From JASFTV01 sp050050615 (GTDB lineage Bacteria > Desulfobacterota > DSM-4660 > Desulfatiglandales > HGW-15), in the NCBI GenBank assembly GCA_050050615.1, contig JASFTV010000274.1, positions 1 to 5,105 on the forward strand: a stretch of DNA of 5,105 bases. Reading direction: 5' to 3'. A model generated the notes under the pieces. That model had not been told where the DNA came from, searched no databases, and was given only the letters and a program-made list of their open reading frames with translations. Shown one piece after another: positions 1-5,105 of the stretch (the first letter of the stretch is position 1; each line of letters starts with the position of its first letter). Made by a program: the position numbers and the translations under genes.

Positions 1-439
1 CATAGGGCTCCACCTCCCGGATTTTTTCCGGACCGATGATCTCATGCCCCGCTGAAACGTGGTTTTCTTCAGCCCAGTTCTTGGCGGCCTCCAATTTGGT
101 CAATTGGGAAGAGTCAAGGGCAAGAAATATCTCATCAACCTCATTAAAAACCACATCCAATTCATGTGCCAATTTTTTGTATCGGGCTGAAGCATTGTAG
201 GCGAGACTGATCCTTAGTGGCCCTGACGGAAACATGAGCGGGGAATGAAGCATGCACGGATTCGCTTTGGACACACCGAATCCTGAAAAGCTTTCTTTTT
301 CCAACAGGGCGAATCGTCCCTCAAAGTTGGAGAGTTCCCTGGCGATCATGGAGCCCACAATGCCCGCCCCAATCACGACCACATCATATTCTCCTTGAAA
401 AGGTAGATTCGCACCCTCCTCTTTCCTCACCTCATTCAT
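1..439 (-). CDS. FAD-dependent oxidoreductase, GlpA/DAO-like, N-terminal part (truncated by window edge)
   Basis: This is the first 146 codons of a flavin-dependent dehydrogenase or oxidase; the rest lies beyond the left edge. Residues 19-29 (DVVVIGAGIVG) form the Rossmann beta strand and GxGxxG dinucleotide loop. An acidic residue (E47, in LLEKE) ends the second strand, as expected for binding the FAD ribose. Residues 57-65 (SKANPCMLH) match the conserved 'KAN..(I/L)H' segment after the FAD loop in GlpA-like and L-2-hydroxyglutarate-oxidase-like (DAO fold, PF01266) proteins. Such enzymes oxidise glycerol-3-phosphate or 2-hydroxyacids and pass electrons to quinone or another carrier. The substrate here is unknown because the specificity residues and any C-terminal [2Fe-2S]-type domain are off-window. 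The ATG at 439 was chosen because it gives the usual short N-terminal lead (18 residues) before the FAD strand. There is no strong ribosome binding site, so the start is moderately certain. It is divergent from the plus-strand gene run and probably shares its control region. Confidence 0.85.
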   Translation of the reverse strand, partial: MNEVRKEEGANLPFQGEYDVVVIGAGIVGSMIARELSNFEGRFALLEKESFSGFGVSKANPCMLHSPLMFPSGPLRISLAYNASARYKKLAHELDVVFNEVDEIFLALDSSQLTKLEAAKNWAEENHVSAGHEIIGPEKIREVEPY

Positions 440-721
440 CACCGGTGTCCGAAACAAATCAAAAACACGCTTCTAAACAAGCTAAGTGCCTGTATTTACA
501 AGATGCCCCGCGGTGCCCAAAATTCAGGCTCCCATGGCTCACACGAAGCACCGATTCGTTTTTGGACAAGAATGTTCATTCATCTTTGATTAGTAGGATC
601 GATAACCGTCTTCTTTGTCAAGCAAAAACTTGGGTTTCGTTCCCCCGAACCATCCTTCCTCACTGCCCTGTCGCTGGCGCAGTGCTAAGCCGTTTCTAAT
701 CTTTCAAGGCTGATAAAGAGA

Positions 722-752
722 TTGACATGCCAATGCGGAGGTGACATAAAAT
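722..752 (+). promoter_or_regulatory. Candidate sigma70-type promoter for the plus-strand gene run
   Basis: A perfect -35 hexamer TTGACA lies at 722-727. Two -10 choices follow: CATAAA at 745-750 with a 17-bp spacer (4/6 match), or TAAAAT at 747-752 with a 19-bp spacer (5/6 match but long spacing). Transcription would begin near 757-760, immediately before the dyad at 761-787, and would leave a leader of about 245 nt before the ATG at 1003. The call rests on consensus matching only. Confidence 0.45.
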
Positions 753-760
753 CAGGTTTA

Positions 761-787
761 GTCCAGAGAGGGCTGGTCAGTCTGGAC
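761..787. promoter_or_regulatory. Perfect 7-bp inverted repeat, candidate operator
   Basis: GTCCAGA (761-767) and TCTGGAC (781-787) are exact reverse complements separated by 13 bases. The dyad starts right at the predicted transcription start of the 722-752 promoter, a classic place for a repressor operator. The half-site centres are 20 bp apart, about two helical turns, which suits a dimeric regulator. It could instead form a hairpin at the very 5' end of the transcript. No regulator gene is in the window, so the cognate protein is unknown. Confidence 0.4.
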
Positions 788-826
788 CTTATACCTGGAT
801 GCTGCGTTCACATGTAGATACGAGAC

Positions 827-970
827 ATGCCTTTTCAGGAAGCATATGGATATCACGGAACAGGGCTCATCTATTCCACAGATACTTTCCAGGAACCAAA
901 GAAAACCTTTCGAGAGAATCGAATTCCCCCCACGGCGTTGTCATGTGGGAACCCCATGCTGTTAAAATGA
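827..970 (+). other. Possible 47-codon upstream ORF with ATGA junction
   Basis: An ATG at 827 opens a 47-residue frame ending at TGA 968-970. That stop overlaps an ATG at 967 which is in frame with the ComB-like gene, giving an ATGA stop/start junction typical of translational coupling. The peptide is hydrophilic. Its C-terminus (PTALSCGNP, residues 35-43) faintly resembles the CGNP segment of arsenite-methyltransferase-like proteins, which may be chance or a gene remnant. No clear ribosome binding site precedes the ATG. It is listed as a candidate, not as an established gene. Confidence 0.2.
938..968 (+). promoter_or_regulatory. Second candidate promoter close to the ComB-like start
   Basis: TTGTCA (938-943, 5/6 match to the -35 consensus) is followed by TTAAAA (962-967, 18-bp gap) or TAAAAT (963-968, 5/6 match, 19-bp gap). 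Transcription would start near 975 and leave a short leader of roughly 28 nt before the ATG at 1003. An imperfect palindrome (CATG-T-GGG-AA-CCC-CATG, 942-958) lies in the spacer. The evidence is weaker than for the upstream promoter. Confidence 0.25.
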
Positions 971-1002
971 GGCTGGGAAAGGACTACAAAAAGAGCAAAG
1001 CA

Positions 1003-1806
1003 ATGGAGGTAATTTGCGACAGTCTTCTAGCCGGAGCGCAGGCTGCGAGAGGCCTTGCCGTCATCATTGACGTCTTCCGCGCCTTCACGTGCACACCGTT
1101 GCTGTTTTCGCTGGGCATCGAAAAATCCATTCTGGTTTCTAGCCCCGAAGAAGCCTTTGCCCTTAAGAAGGATGACAACAACCTCATTCTCATCGGAGAG
1201 GTGGGCGGGGTTCCAATCAAAGGTTTTGACATGGGAAACTCTCCGAGTGAGATTCTGGCAAAGGAGACCTCCTTCTTCGATGGAAAGAGTACTGTTCAAC
1301 GCACCTCTTCGGGGGTCCAAGGAGCCATTGCAGCCTTGGATGTGGCTGACGAAGTGCTCGTCGCCAGCTATACCGTAGCCAAGGCCACAGCACGTTATAT
1401 CTTATCGAGGCGACCAGAAAGGGTGAGCGTCGTGGCCACGGGTTGGGAACTCAAAGAAAGGGCGCCCGAGGACGAATGGTGTGCCCTCTATATTTCCCAC
1501 CTGCTGGGCTCCGGAAACTATGATCACAATGAGGCCCTTCGCACGATCATTTTTCATAGGGTGACCCAAAGGTTCTTGCGGGCAGAGGTGCCCTATTTCC
1601 CAGCCGAAGACCCGATACTCTGCTTGCAGCGTGATATACATGACTTCGCACTCAGGGCAGTAAGGGATAGGAATCTAGTTGTGGTGCGCAAGGTCCAAAC
1701 GGAGAGACTTCTACCCCCTACCACCCTAGAATATAGCTCCAAATCAAGCGACACAAAGCGGCCCTTAACAGTTCACCGTACAAGAGGGGAAAAAGGGAAT
1801 GAATAG
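1003..1806 (+). CDS. ComB-like protein, 2-phosphosulfolactate phosphatase family
   Basis: A 267-residue protein of the ComB family (PF04029). Characterised members are Mg-dependent phosphatases that turn 2-phosphosulfolactate into sulfolactate in coenzyme M synthesis. Visible family motifs in order are IDVFRA (22-27), GE (65-66), GFDMGNSP (74-81), RTSSG (100-104) and PEDEWCA (155-161), so the acidic and polar active-site residues appear intact. The text resembles the bacterial subfamily with 'GLxVIIDVFRAF' and 'GFDxGNSPSE', whose members are not all tested, so the true substrate may differ. The frame is open back to 799, but residues before 1003 look non-coding. The ATG at 1003 gives the subfamily's normal N-terminus (M-x-V, then about 20 residues to IDVFRA). 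The ATG at 967 is the alternative. Neither has a strong Shine-Dalgarno site. A polar tail of about 35 residues extends past the usual family end and overlaps the next gene by 8 bp. Confidence 0.85.
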   Translation: MEVICDSLLAGAQAARGLAVIIDVFRAFTCTPLLFSLGIEKSILVSSPEEAFALKKDDNNLILIGEVGGVPIKGFDMGNSPSEILAKETSFFDGKSTVQRTSSGVQGAIAALDVADEVLVASYTVAKATARYILSRRPERVSVVATGWELKERAPEDEWCALYISHLLGSGNYDHNEALRTIIFHRVTQRFLRAEVPYFPAEDPILCLQRDIHDFALRAVRDRNLVVVRKVQTERLLPPTTLEYSSKSSDTKRPLTVHRTRGEKGNE

Positions 1807-2257
1807 GCTAATCAAAGATACCAAGATGCTGACTTCAAAAGGTGTTCGAACGATGATGGATGCGGCTATCGCGAAAGCTGAAGAATTTGGCATAGCAGCA
1901 ACGATCGCCATTGTCGATGCAGGTGGGCACTTACTCATGCTGGAACGCATGGTTGGAGGACGCTTTCACACGGTGCATTCTTCTACCACCAAAGCGGTGA
2001 CCGCCGCCTCAAACAAACGTCCCACCTCTTCGAGGGGCGCACAGGGACAGCACCTTGATTTACTCCACGCCCTGGGACTTTCTCTCGCGGCGGGGCCTCA
2101 GAATTGGACAGCCATGGAGGGCGGCTACCCGATCATCATAGATAACGAGTGCATTGGCGGAATCGGTGTCGCTGGCGGCGACTGGAGACAGGACAAGGAA
2201 ATCTCCAGGGCTGCTCTAGCCACTATTGGTGCTGCATATGAAAACAAGGATGACTAA
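1799..2257 (+). CDS. GlcG/HbpS-like protein (DUF336, haem-binding family)
   Basis: A 152-residue protein of the GlcG/HbpS family (PF03928), at the normal length for single-domain members. Characteristic pieces are an N-terminal helix (residues 12-30), the strand IAIVDAGG (36-43), KAVTAA (65-70) followed by KRPTS (73-77), and the glycine-rich C-terminal core GGYPIIIDN..IGGIGVAGG (108-127) with a following aspartate (D132). Some members bind haem (HbpS of Streptomyces). GlcG sits in glycolate-use operons without a settled role. Many others lie beside genes for small organic-acid catabolism, which is the sense suggested here. The ATG at 1799 overlaps the end of the ComB-like gene by 8 bp and is preceded by GAGGGG (1784-1789) at suitable spacing, so the two are probably translationally coupled. 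An internal ATG at 1826 is a less likely start. There is no signal peptide, so it is presumably cytoplasmic. Confidence 0.85.
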   Translation: MNRLIKDTKMLTSKGVRTMMDAAIAKAEEFGIAATIAIVDAGGHLLMLERMVGGRFHTVHSSTTKAVTAASNKRPTSSRGAQGQHLDLLHALGLSLAAGPQNWTAMEGGYPIIIDNECIGGIGVAGGDWRQDKEISRAALATIGAAYENKDD

Positions 2258-2316
2258 AACGCAAGGGCTGGATGTCCCTGATCGTGAGACCTATGAGACC
2301 CCGCCGTTTTTTGCTT

Positions 2317-2323
2317 GAGGAGG
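2317..2323 (+). promoter_or_regulatory. Ribosome binding site deciding the UPF0261 gene start
   Basis: GAGGAGG lies nine bases before the ATG at 2333. It excludes the longer in-frame start at TTG 2315, because that start would place the Shine-Dalgarno sequence inside the coding region. Confidence 0.75.
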
Positions 2324-2332
2324 ATCGGAAAA

Positions 2333-3559
2333 ATGTCTGAGAAATTAAAAGGCGTGGTCGTCATGGGGACCTTGGACACCAAGGGCGCTGAATTGGCCTA
2401 CCTGGCGCAACAGGTATCTTTGGCGGGCTGCCGAGCTTTTTTAATGGATGTCGGTGTTTATGGCGAAAGCGATATCAAGGCAGATATCTCTGTCGCTCAG
2501 GTAGCTGCCGTGATTGGTGAGGACATTGTCAGTATACGGGCTCTCCCAAGAGGCGAGGCCGTCGAAAAAATCAGCCTGGCGGCAGCAACCTGTCTTAGCC
2601 AGATCATCGAGTCAGGTGATGCTCACGGCGTGATTGGTGTGGGGGGCTCAGGAGGTACGACCATATGTTGTGCCGCCATGCGTGCCCTGCCCTACGGTAT
2701 GCCCAAGTTCATGGTCTCCACTCTGGCCTCAGGAAATACCCGCTGGCATGTGGACATCTCGGATATCATCATGATCCCCTCTCTTCTGGACATCGGTGGC
2801 CTCAATCCCATGTTGGAGATGGTCCTCAGAAATGCCGCATATGGTATCGCGGGTATGGTACAAGGGCATGGACCCTACAGGGCTTCTGGCAAGAAGGTAG
2901 TCTCTATCACCATGTATGGCACCACAACACCCGGGGTCAGTCGTGCCAGGCAGGAAGTGGAAAAGGCCGGTTTTGAGGCTTGGGTGTTCCACGCCTCTGG
3001 AGTGGGGGGTCGCACCATGGAAAAACTTATGTCCGTGGGCCGTATCCATGCTGTGATGGATATGACTTTGGCAGAGGTTGGCGCTCACCTGCTCGGCGGG
3101 CTTCACGATGCAGGAGCGAATCGTCTGGCCATGGCAGGTCAATTAGGATTGCCCCAAGTGATTGTGCCCGGTGCGGCCGATACCATCGTACTCCCTCCGC
3201 GGGACCAGGTTCCTGATAGGTTCCGAAACAGGACGCTCAGTTTTCATAACCCGACCATGACCACGATGCGGACGACACCGGAAGAAAATGCAAAAATTGC
3301 ACAGTTTATTTCTGACAAGCTCAATCGGGCCAAGGGACCCGTCTGTGTCATGCTTCCTTTGGGAGGCCTCTCAACCATAGACAGACCTGGTGAGATCTTT
3401 TATGACCCGGAGGCCAATGCTGCCCTTTTCAATACCCTCAAGAGCACCCTGTCCTCCAACATCCAGATCATAGAAGATGAACACCATCTTGATGATACGG
3501 AGTTCGCGATCCGCGTCGGTCAGATGATGGCCAAACTGTTAAGCGAAGAGAATAGTTAG
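2333..3559 (+). CDS. Tm-1-like ATP-binding domain protein (UPF0261 family)
   Basis: A 408-residue protein covering the full length of UPF0261 (PF06792), the family that forms the N-terminal domain of tomato Tm-1. Residues 7-18 (GVVVMGTLDTKG) are the family's N-terminal signature strand and loop. GVGGSGGTT (102-110) is a glycine-rich loop that probably helps bind nucleotide. A second alpha/beta half begins near residue 190 (ITMYGTTTPGV) and includes a long conserved stretch through VPGAADTIVLPP and HNPTMTTMRTTPEEN (305-319). The C-terminus keeps the family block LPLGGLSTIDRPGE. The Tm-1 N-terminal domain binds ATP and a viral replicase. The native enzymatic role of bacterial members is not established. 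The gene starts 75 bp after the DUF336 stop and ends 10 bp before the TIM-barrel gene. The pair reproduces the two-domain order of eukaryotic Tm-1 and probably works as a complex or in consecutive steps. Confidence 0.92.
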   Translation: MSEKLKGVVVMGTLDTKGAELAYLAQQVSLAGCRAFLMDVGVYGESDIKADISVAQVAAVIGEDIVSIRALPRGEAVEKISLAAATCLSQIIESGDAHGVIGVGGSGGTTICCAAMRALPYGMPKFMVSTLASGNTRWHVDISDIIMIPSLLDIGGLNPMLEMVLRNAAYGIAGMVQGHGPYRASGKKVVSITMYGTTTPGVSRARQEVEKAGFEAWVFHASGVGGRTMEKLMSVGRIHAVMDMTLAEVGAHLLGGLHDAGANRLAMAGQLGLPQVIVPGAADTIVLPPRDQVPDRFRNRTLSFHNPTMTTMRTTPEENAKIAQFISDKLNRAKGPVCVMLPLGGLSTIDRPGEIFYDPEANAALFNTLKSTLSSNIQIIEDEHHLDDTEFAIRVGQMMAKLLSEENS

Positions 3560-3564
3560 GGAGG
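3558..3564 (+). promoter_or_regulatory. Ribosome binding site of the TIM-barrel gene
   Basis: AGGGAGG sits five bases before the ATG at 3570 and overlaps the last base of the UPF0261 stop codon (TAG, 3557-3559). This tight arrangement supports translation of the two genes from one message at matched levels. Confidence 0.7.
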
Positions 3565-3569
3565 CAAGC

Positions 3570-4412
3570 ATGAAACAGTACACCCGTGAGCAGGTTTTGA
3601 AAAGACTGAACGACAAACTGGCGACCGGCCGTATCATTGTTGCAGCCGGTGCAGGGACAGGTATCTCGGCTAAGTTCGAAGAGGAAGGCGGGGCAGACCT
3701 GATTCTTGTCTTTAATTCAGGACTGTATAGGATGCACGGACTGGGTTCCCTTTCCGGCTGGATGGCTTATGGGAATGCCAATGAAGTCTCCCTGCAGCTG
3801 GGTGAGCGCTATGTCTTGCCGGTTGTCAAGGAGGTCCCTGTCATTTGCTCTGTAAACGGCACCGATCCCACAATGGTCATGGAGGTCTTCTTGAGGAAGC
3901 TCAAGGAGGCGGGTTTTTCAGGGATTAATAACTTCCCCACCATCGGAATGATTGACGGCAATTTTAGAGCGGCCCTTGAAGATACGGGCATAAGTTACGA
4001 CAAGGAGGTCGCGGTTACCGCCCTGGCCCATGACATGGGTTTTTTCACCACAGCCTATGCCTTCACTCCAGAAGAGGCCCGCAAGATGGCGGAGGCCGGT
4101 TGTGACTGCTTGCTCGCACATGTGGGGCTTACGGTTGGTGGGTCCATTGGTGCAAAGGAGACCATGACCATCGAGGAAGCTGCCCATCGGACCAAGGCAA
4201 TGGCTGAGGCAGCTTGGGCTGTGAATCAGCATATCCTGGTTCTGTGTCACGGCGGGCCCATTTCCAGCCCTTCGGATGTGGAAGAAATACTCAAGAGGGT
4301 ACCCATACATGGCTTTGTGGGCGCCTCCAGTATGGAGCGATTACCAGTGGAAAAGGGGATACGCGGCATGACTGCGCAATTTGCAGCAATCAATTTGCCC
4401 GTTTTTCATTGA
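3570..4412 (+). CDS. Phosphoenolpyruvate-hydrolase-like TIM-barrel protein
   Basis: A 280-residue protein of the PEP-hydrolase-like TIM-barrel family (PF09370), the domain fused C-terminally to UPF0261 in Tm-1-type proteins. Conserved segments at the ends of successive barrel strands are AAGAGTGISAKFEEEGGADLI (from residue 25), FNSGLYRMHGLGSLSG (from 48), VNGTDP (95-100), NNFPTIGMIDGNFR, LAHVGLTVGGSIGA, CHGGPISSPSD, and GFVGASSMERLPVE near the C-terminus. The glycine- and histidine-rich loops suggest binding of a phosphorylated or carboxylated small molecule. The family name comes from similarity to the PEP mutase/isocitrate lyase superfamily, and a defined reaction for these members is not something I can assert. 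The protein is full length, with no signal peptide or membrane segment, so it should be cytoplasmic. It is the last gene of the plus-strand run and converges on the UlaG-like gene 53 bp away. Confidence 0.92.
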   Translation: MKQYTREQVLKRLNDKLATGRIIVAAGAGTGISAKFEEEGGADLILVFNSGLYRMHGLGSLSGWMAYGNANEVSLQLGERYVLPVVKEVPVICSVNGTDPTMVMEVFLRKLKEAGFSGINNFPTIGMIDGNFRAALEDTGISYDKEVAVTALAHDMGFFTTAYAFTPEEARKMAEAGCDCLLAHVGLTVGGSIGAKETMTIEEAAHRTKAMAEAAWAVNQHILVLCHGGPISSPSDVEEILKRVPIHGFVGASSMERLPVEKGIRGMTAQFAAINLPVFH

Positions 4413-4446
4413 AAATCTCCTTTGACCGCTTCGGGAACTTTTCAAT
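4408..4446. terminator. AT-rich inverted repeat between convergent genes, weak bidirectional terminator candidate
   Basis: ATTGAAAA (4408-4415) and TTTTCAAT (4439-4446) are exact 8-bp inverted repeats around a 23-base loop, which itself holds a small CCG-CTT-CGG hairpin (4426-4434). The left arm overlaps the TGA of the TIM-barrel gene. The A-run on one side and the T-run on the other would give U-rich tracts in both directions, as in bidirectional terminators. The outer stem is poor in GC, however, so efficiency as an intrinsic terminator is doubtful. Confidence 0.3.
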
Positions 4447-4465
4447 ATGCTTTTCGTTCATCAAT

Positions 4466-5105
4466 CTATTTGTCTGCCTCTGGACCGTATTCCAGGCTTT
4501 TCTTCCAGTTCATCCGTTCCCGCCAATCGGGATAGATATAACGACCAATATTCATGTCATCCGGATGGATATATCTGGCTCCTGGCAAAAGGGTAACCGT
4601 TCGAAGGTCGATTCCCTTCTCTTTGGCCTTCTCATCCACGATGTATTCCAAATAGCTTGGATCTTCGTAACAATTGCCCCAATTGTCGAAGTGCATGGGT
4701 GTAACCACCCTCGCATTGAGGGCTTCAGCCACCCGCCATAGATCCCAGGGTGAGGCCTTGTCTGTATAGCCGGGGGCGTTATTGCCCATATTCATGGTGT
4801 ACCAATCGATATCATAGTTTTCACCCACCATGCGATATCCATTGTGATACAGACTATCGCCTAGAAAGGCCAGGCCACCCCCCTCTGTGTTGAAGATATA
4901 GCTCACAGCGACCTCTTCGAAAGGGGCCGGGGTTTCAAAGCCTGTCTTGGTGGCAATGGTATCAAAGTTGGGCGCAAAATCGATCCTCATATCTTCGATC
5001 TGTACGTTCCCGCCAACCTCGGCCACTATGATTCGGTCCTCTGGGACGCCCATGTCTGCCTTCATCCGTCGGCAGGACTCAGGCGGGGCGATGAATTTAC
5101 AATTG
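4466..5105 (-). CDS. UlaG-like metallo-beta-lactamase-fold hydrolase, C-terminal part (truncated by window edge)
   Basis: This is the last 212 or so residues of a protein resembling UlaG, the L-ascorbate-6-phosphate lactonase. The frame stays open to the right edge, so the start and the N-terminal HxHxDH metal motif are outside. An internal methionine at 5065 is not a plausible start because the family text continues upstream of it (KFIAPPESCRR). Visible fold markers are the strand FLGDSLYH, with the metal-bridging aspartate at codon 4856-4858, and VVTPMHFDNWG, with a metal-ligand histidine at codon 4691-4693. DRIIVAEVGG precedes the beta-strand core. The C-terminal tail (LLPGARYIHPDD, YPDWRERMNW) also looks like UlaG proteins. 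UlaG hydrolyses a sugar-acid lactone phosphate with Mn or Zn. The substrate here is not fixed, although a lactone or phospho-ester would suit the neighbouring acid-metabolism genes. The gene is convergent to the plus-strand run, so it belongs to a separate transcript. Confidence 0.85.
   Translation of the reverse strand, partial: NCKFIAPPESCRRMKADMGVPEDRIIVAEVGGNVQIEDMRIDFAPNFDTIATKTGFETPAPFEEVAVSYIFNTEGGGLAFLGDSLYHNGYRMVGENYDIDWYTMNMGNNAPGYTDKASPWDLWRVAEALNARVVTPMHFDNWGNCYEDPSYLEYIVDEKAKEKGIDLRTVTLLPGARYIHPDDMNIGRYIYPDWRERMNWKKSLEYGPEADK

Larger units (their letters stand above)
440..1002. other. Long control region between divergent genes
   Basis: These roughly 560 bases separate the minus-strand FAD oxidoreductase from the most likely start of the plus-strand ComB-like gene. 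Open frames exist here: one from a GTG at 445 to 699, and an in-frame extension of the ComB-like gene back to 799. Neither encodes a recognisable domain, and neither is preceded by a Shine-Dalgarno site. The right half carries the promoter, dyad and upstream-ORF candidates listed separately. On the minus strand, a perfect TTGACA (616-621) has only a poor -10 partner (CCTACT, 592-597, 18-bp gap). The promoter of the oxidoreductase therefore remains unplaced. Confidence 0.6.

Noticed and set aside
543..563. ACGAA-7-TTCGT stem followed by a T-run, resembling a small terminator
   Set aside because: The stem is only five base pairs and AT-rich, and no plus-strand gene upstream needs terminating here.
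592..621. Minus-strand TTGACA with CCTACT as a promoter for the FAD oxidoreductase
   Set aside because: The -35 is perfect but the -10 matches only three of six positions, so it is too weak to list as a feature.
445..699. An 84-codon plus-strand open frame starting with GTG
   Set aside because: It has no Shine-Dalgarno site and no recognisable domain or motif, the composition is unlike the neighbouring genes, and it lies in the control region between divergent genes.
799..1002. N-terminal extension of the ComB-like gene back to the ATG at 799
   Set aside because: The 68 extra residues match nothing in the family, there is no ribosome binding site at 799, and family members begin with the segment encoded from 1003.
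2285..2300. TGAGACC repeated twice with a 2-bp gap before the UPF0261 gene
   Set aside because: Two 7-bp copies are too short to distinguish from chance and are not placed like an operator of a visible promoter.
2315..2332. TTG start adding six residues to the UPF0261 protein
   Set aside because: The extra codons are the GAGGAGG ribosome binding site of the ATG at 2333.
2729..3142. A 137-codon minus-strand frame inside the UPF0261 gene
   Set aside because: It is an antisense shadow of a well-supported full-length gene, and the text is histidine- and cysteine-rich with no domain.
4214..4741. A 175-codon plus-strand frame spanning the end of the TIM-barrel gene and the UlaG-like gene
   Set aside because: It overlaps two strongly supported genes, one in another frame and one antisense, and shows no protein family features.

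Overview
The window looks like an accessory metabolic locus from a bacterial chromosome. GC content is moderate, genes are closely spaced, and Shine-Dalgarno sites precede most internal starts. The gene families (ComB-like phosphatase, UPF0261, PEP-hydrolase-like TIM barrel, GlcG/HbpS, GlpA-like FAD oxidoreductase, UlaG-like metallo-hydrolase) fit an anaerobe such as a Desulfobacterota or Firmicutes-type organism. No marker gene fixes the taxon, so this is a guess.

Layout: (1) 1-439, minus strand, holds the N-terminal part of a GlpA/DAO-type FAD-dependent oxidoreductase that runs off the left edge. (2) 440-1002 is a long control region between divergent genes. It has no convincing protein gene. 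It does hold a TTGACA-type promoter candidate (722-752), a perfect 7-bp dyad just downstream (761-787), a 47-codon upstream ORF ending in an ATGA junction (827-970), and a second possible promoter (938-968). (3) 1003-4412, plus strand, is a four-gene run: a ComB-like (2-phosphosulfolactate phosphatase family) protein, a GlcG/HbpS-like (DUF336) protein overlapping it by 8 bp, a Tm-1-like ATP-binding (UPF0261) protein, and a PEP-hydrolase-like TIM-barrel protein. (4) 4413-4465 is a short convergent gap with an AT-rich inverted repeat. (5) 4466-5105, minus strand, is the C-terminal part of a UlaG-like metallo-beta-lactamase-fold hydrolase running off the right edge.

The most striking point is the pair at 2333-4412. 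These are the two domains that eukaryotes carry fused in one polypeptide, as in the tomato virus-resistance protein Tm-1. Here they are separate, adjacent, and probably co-translated. Their partners are a phosphatase-family protein, a DUF336 protein, an FAD oxidoreductase and a lactonase-like metallo-hydrolase. I infer an undescribed catabolic module for a small organic acid, phospho-acid or sulfonate. The substrate cannot be read from the sequence. No mobile element, RNA gene, CRISPR array or defence system was seen.
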